Shown: positions 16,529 to 19,339 of the stretch, one piece after another
Position numbering within the stretch: the first letter of the stretch is position 1
Layout: every line of letters starts with the position of its first letter
DNA from: Zygnema cylindricum
Taxonomy: Eukaryota; Streptophyta; Zygnematophyceae; Zygnematales; Zygnemataceae
Direction of reading: 5' to 3'
DNA: 19,339 bases
NCBI GenBank assembly: GCA_037447655.1
Contig: JBBHKE010002060.1
Location: 1 to 19,339 of the forward strand
The notes under the pieces: model-generated
What the model was told of the DNA's origin: nothing
The model's input: the letters and a program-made list of their open reading frames with translations, nothing else
The model's database searches: none
Translations under genes and position numbers: made by a program

Positions 16529-19339
16529 CCACGTGGGTTTAGTTCGCACACCACCCTTTTCACGTCATAAAAATGGAAAATTTGCATACTGCATATACAC
16601 AATGGACAACAAATTATATTCAACTTTTTCGGCTAATGTGTTAGATCATGTACGAAGCTAACATTTTTTGCATCACGCACATTGATGGTATGGGGAGTGT
16701 GACTTGTACATGGGTGAAATTATTGTTTATAGCTAGGAACTCAAAGGCCTTTGTGATGTTGCTACGGAGGAGGGGGTTGATATCTCTCGGGAATGCCATG
16801 GAGGCATGGGTTAATGTTCAATAACCTTCACATCTACAAACTTTGCTGTTGGATTGTCAAACTTTTTACTACAAACAATTTATGTTGCTTTGTGGGTCTA
16901 CTTCAATGTGCATATTTGTTTTAAACTCCGATACTTGAAGAATAACAGCTTTGCGACACAACCACTAGTAAGACTCAAACTCTCAACATACTCGTTTTTG
17001 TGCCAGCGAGTTCACCAAAACTTAAGGAAAAAAACTTATAAAACCCAAACACCATGTAAATGATAAGGTATCTAACGCATGTCAAAAGTTAAATAAGAAA
17101 AACATAGTGAAAACCTTATTAAACACAAATTACTACCTTAGTAGTTACAATCCATATTTGAGCAATGGAGCTTGTGTTCAAAATTTCACGCAACAACATA
17201 TTATAATTTGTCACCCTATTTACAAAATGTAAGGGCTTTCCCATATATTACTTGTTATGACATAGGATTTTAAACAAAATGTTAACGTTAGAAATTGAAA
17301 AAGTCATGTTGGCAAATGAATCGAACCATCGACGTCGTCAAACTCAAAACGAAAAAGTCTAATAAAAAAACACGGGGGTTATTTGCATAAAAGTTATGAC
17401 CCTCAACTGATTTTAACGACGGATATTCTACAAGAGAGAATAAAAAAAAACAACGACTGAAACTTAACAACAATTATGAGATTACGAAAAATATGGACTA
17501 ATTCACAAGCCTATTCGTTACGTCAAAATGTCAATTTTTCAACCTATGATGACCAACTAAAGGCCCGACCGTACAAAAAGTTGCATATTCAAAATCCTTT
17601 CGAGATGGGTTCTCATTATTGAAACATAAAAGGTGATGATATATATTTATATATGTATATATATATGCATATTCTTAAAAACTTATAATTTCAAATGTTG
17701 TTGCAACCTTTTATTATAGATAAGATTGTCTTACCTCATTGGGTTAATGTTGTACCTTAGATTTGAAAGATGTGGTTTCTATGTGACAGACAAATACATT
17801 ATATTTAGTTTATAATATCACAAATTTGTTAAAAACGGGGTGAATCTTAGTCGGTGGATAATCATAACGTGATAACAACGAATCTCGTTGGACAATATCG
17901 TATTAATTGTTGATAATCTTATTGTACGCCATATGGACAAATAATGCGATTTTGCGCCACCTCTACCTTGAGTGGTAATTATATGTAGTGTTCATTTCGC
18001 CTTGTATCAAAGAGCATGATCCACTCTTGTTACTTGTAACAATGTAACAAAGTAGATCAAATATCAGCCAAGTAGCATTCTCATTTTGCCCTTACAAGCT
18101 TATTGATACACGAGACTAGTTAAAATATTAAGTGGAGTGTAGATTTTTAACGAGCTGAATATAATTTCGCTTGTTCTCAAATTTTGGCTCACGGGAATTT
18201 ACCGGAGGCTTACAAGTTTACACCAAAATCCTCGAAGTGAGGGTTAAGTATTATGTTATTGCAAAAACACAAACATATTTTCTTTAAGTCAAAGCTTATA
18301 AAAGTAACCATCTTACTAATCAGCTCGAGTTTTATTGCATTTTACCCATTGAGAGAATGTTATGGCTACTTAGAAGCTTACGTAAATTTGGTGACCATAA
18401 TGGAACACGAAGCGAACACTTTTGTTTATCGTGTTGTTAATTTAGTTCAATTTTATTTCCAACCTCGTTCTGTTTTTTTGCCATCTCACTCAATAATGAC
18501 GATACTACAGTCACACCTAGTAAAATTTGAATGGTTAAGCGTCGTGTTTACATGTTTAGTTGTTAGCTTAGAGGTGCCGACGACCTCTTTACTTTATTGA
18601 TATTGCTAACGGATCGCTATTTTGTTCCTTGGGTGGCTTTTGCTAAACCGTTTGCTTCGATATCTTTATTTAATCGTCTCAAAGAAGCATAACTCCATGA
18701 GCTAATGTTCCCACATAATGAATAATGATCAAGAAAGAGAGCGGTACACGATAAACCAAAACATAAATTAATAGTATCAAATGCCTTTAGCGCTTAAGAA
18801 GTTCGTGATTATGCTGAAAACTTTTAGGCTCCGTCAAGTTATTAATTTGAAGTTCCTGTGTTAAAAAACACAAACACGGTTAAGACCGCAAAAACCGCAT
18901 CCTTTGTTTGTTAACACAACCATCCATAACGAGCGACGTTAAGCATTTGGCACGCACTTTTTATACATGTTACATTGAATGTTAATTTACATGTGAAATG
19001 AAATGCACTTGACGTTGCAAAAATGAGATGTTACATGGATGTTTTGTACTGAAATACTTATAATTTCTCCTAACATAGCATAAAGGGGTTAACATAGATT
19101 AAATTTTTTCATATTAGCGTTAATTATATTTTAATGTTATTGACCTAATTTATTGTTTTGAGTCAGAAATGGCTGCGTGAGCATTAGGGTTTCTAACATT
19201 AATAACGATTAGCGTTGTAGCAGCGAAAATAATGCCAATATGGGTGCTTACCAATATTCGATTATTGTACGTGTAGCTTATCGTATCGTTGAGATCTCGA
19301 CACGGTCAGCAAACACTACAGTAGATCGCCCATCGCTAT
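16529..19339. other. AT-rich stretch with no recognised gene
   Basis: The only longer frame, 18253-18600 on the + strand (115 codons), has a hydrophobic segment near residues 18-32 but no family motif, no related neighbour and ordinary local base use; I treat it as chance. A B-box-like GGTTCGATTC on the - strand near 17317-17327 lacks an A-box and a fold. Sequence near 19190-19215 (TTAATAACGATTAGCG) faintly echoes the MITE ends. Word usage differs from 9.8-16.5 kb, with fewer CCGTAC words. Confidence 0.5.
17638..17672. repeat. AT microsatellite
   Basis: An impure (TA)n run with interruptions (TTTA, GTA, GCA). It is simple sequence and prone to length variation. Confidence 0.85.

Noticed and set aside
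17317-17331. B-box-like GGTTCGATTC on the - strand
   Set aside because: No A-box or cloverleaf around it; an 11-base match is expected by chance in DNA of this length.
18253-18600. 115-codon + strand ORF with a hydrophobic segment
   Set aside because: Length is near what AT-rich chance gives, with no family motif or context; noted only within the unassigned stretch.
1-19339. CRISPR array, phage, integron or bacterial mobile system
   Set aside because: No regularly spaced repeats, no bacterial operon structure or ribosome-binding sites; the coding content is plant-type retrotransposon.

Overview
The window looks like nuclear, repeat-rich DNA from a plant. The evidence is a plant-type Ty1/copia retrotransposon, remnants of at least two more copia elements, MITE-like inverted-repeat elements and long AT-rich non-coding stretches. 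I found no credible host gene, RNA gene, CRISPR array or bacterial-type operon. The species cannot be fixed from the sequence; a land plant or a related streptophyte alga is the likeliest source.

Bases 1-7250 form a nested pair of retrotransposons. A complete but decayed Ty1/copia element lies on the + strand at 440-6762. It has two 998-bp LTRs, both bounded by TG...CA, and a 5-bp target duplication (TGTAT at 435-439 and 6763-6767). It is inserted into the gag gene of an older copia element on the - strand. The 5' half of that older gag is at 6768-7137 and its 3' half, down to a degraded zinc knuckle, is at 1-434. The younger element encodes gag, protease, integrase, reverse transcriptase and RNase H in the usual copia order, followed by a polypurine tract. 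The coding region carries seven in-frame stops, three frameshifts and an altered protease active site, so this copy cannot make a working polyprotein. By hand comparison the LTRs differ at about 34 of 998 positions (about 3.4%; 23 transitions, 11 transversions) with no net length difference.

Two features of the younger element stand out. Its primer-binding site is complementary to the anticodon arm of initiator tRNA-Met rather than to the tRNA 3' end, which is the half-tRNA mode known from Drosophila copia and yeast Ty5. The gag start codon lies inside the LTR, so the PBS is read as gag codons, and each LTR carries its own TATA-like box, paired leader hairpins and start codon.

Bases 7250-10557 are mostly unassigned. 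They hold a perfect 29-bp palindrome (7937-7965) and, at about 8540-8920, the probable 5' end of a third copia element: an LTR-like tract followed by a broken gag N-terminus with Ala/Pro/Gly repeats.

Bases 10558-16530 hold a cluster of short elements with TA-flanked ends of the form CACCGYGAATCGYTATTAG. There are at least four assignable copies plus separate ends, two of them head to head in a 118-bp near-palindrome. A possible 1.3-kb inverted-repeat element (11600-12893) and a foldback hairpin (14037-14128) lie in the same region. I recognise no transposase, so these would be non-autonomous.

Bases 16530-19339 are AT-rich and less rich in CCGTAC/GTACGG words. They contain one AT microsatellite and no recognisable gene.
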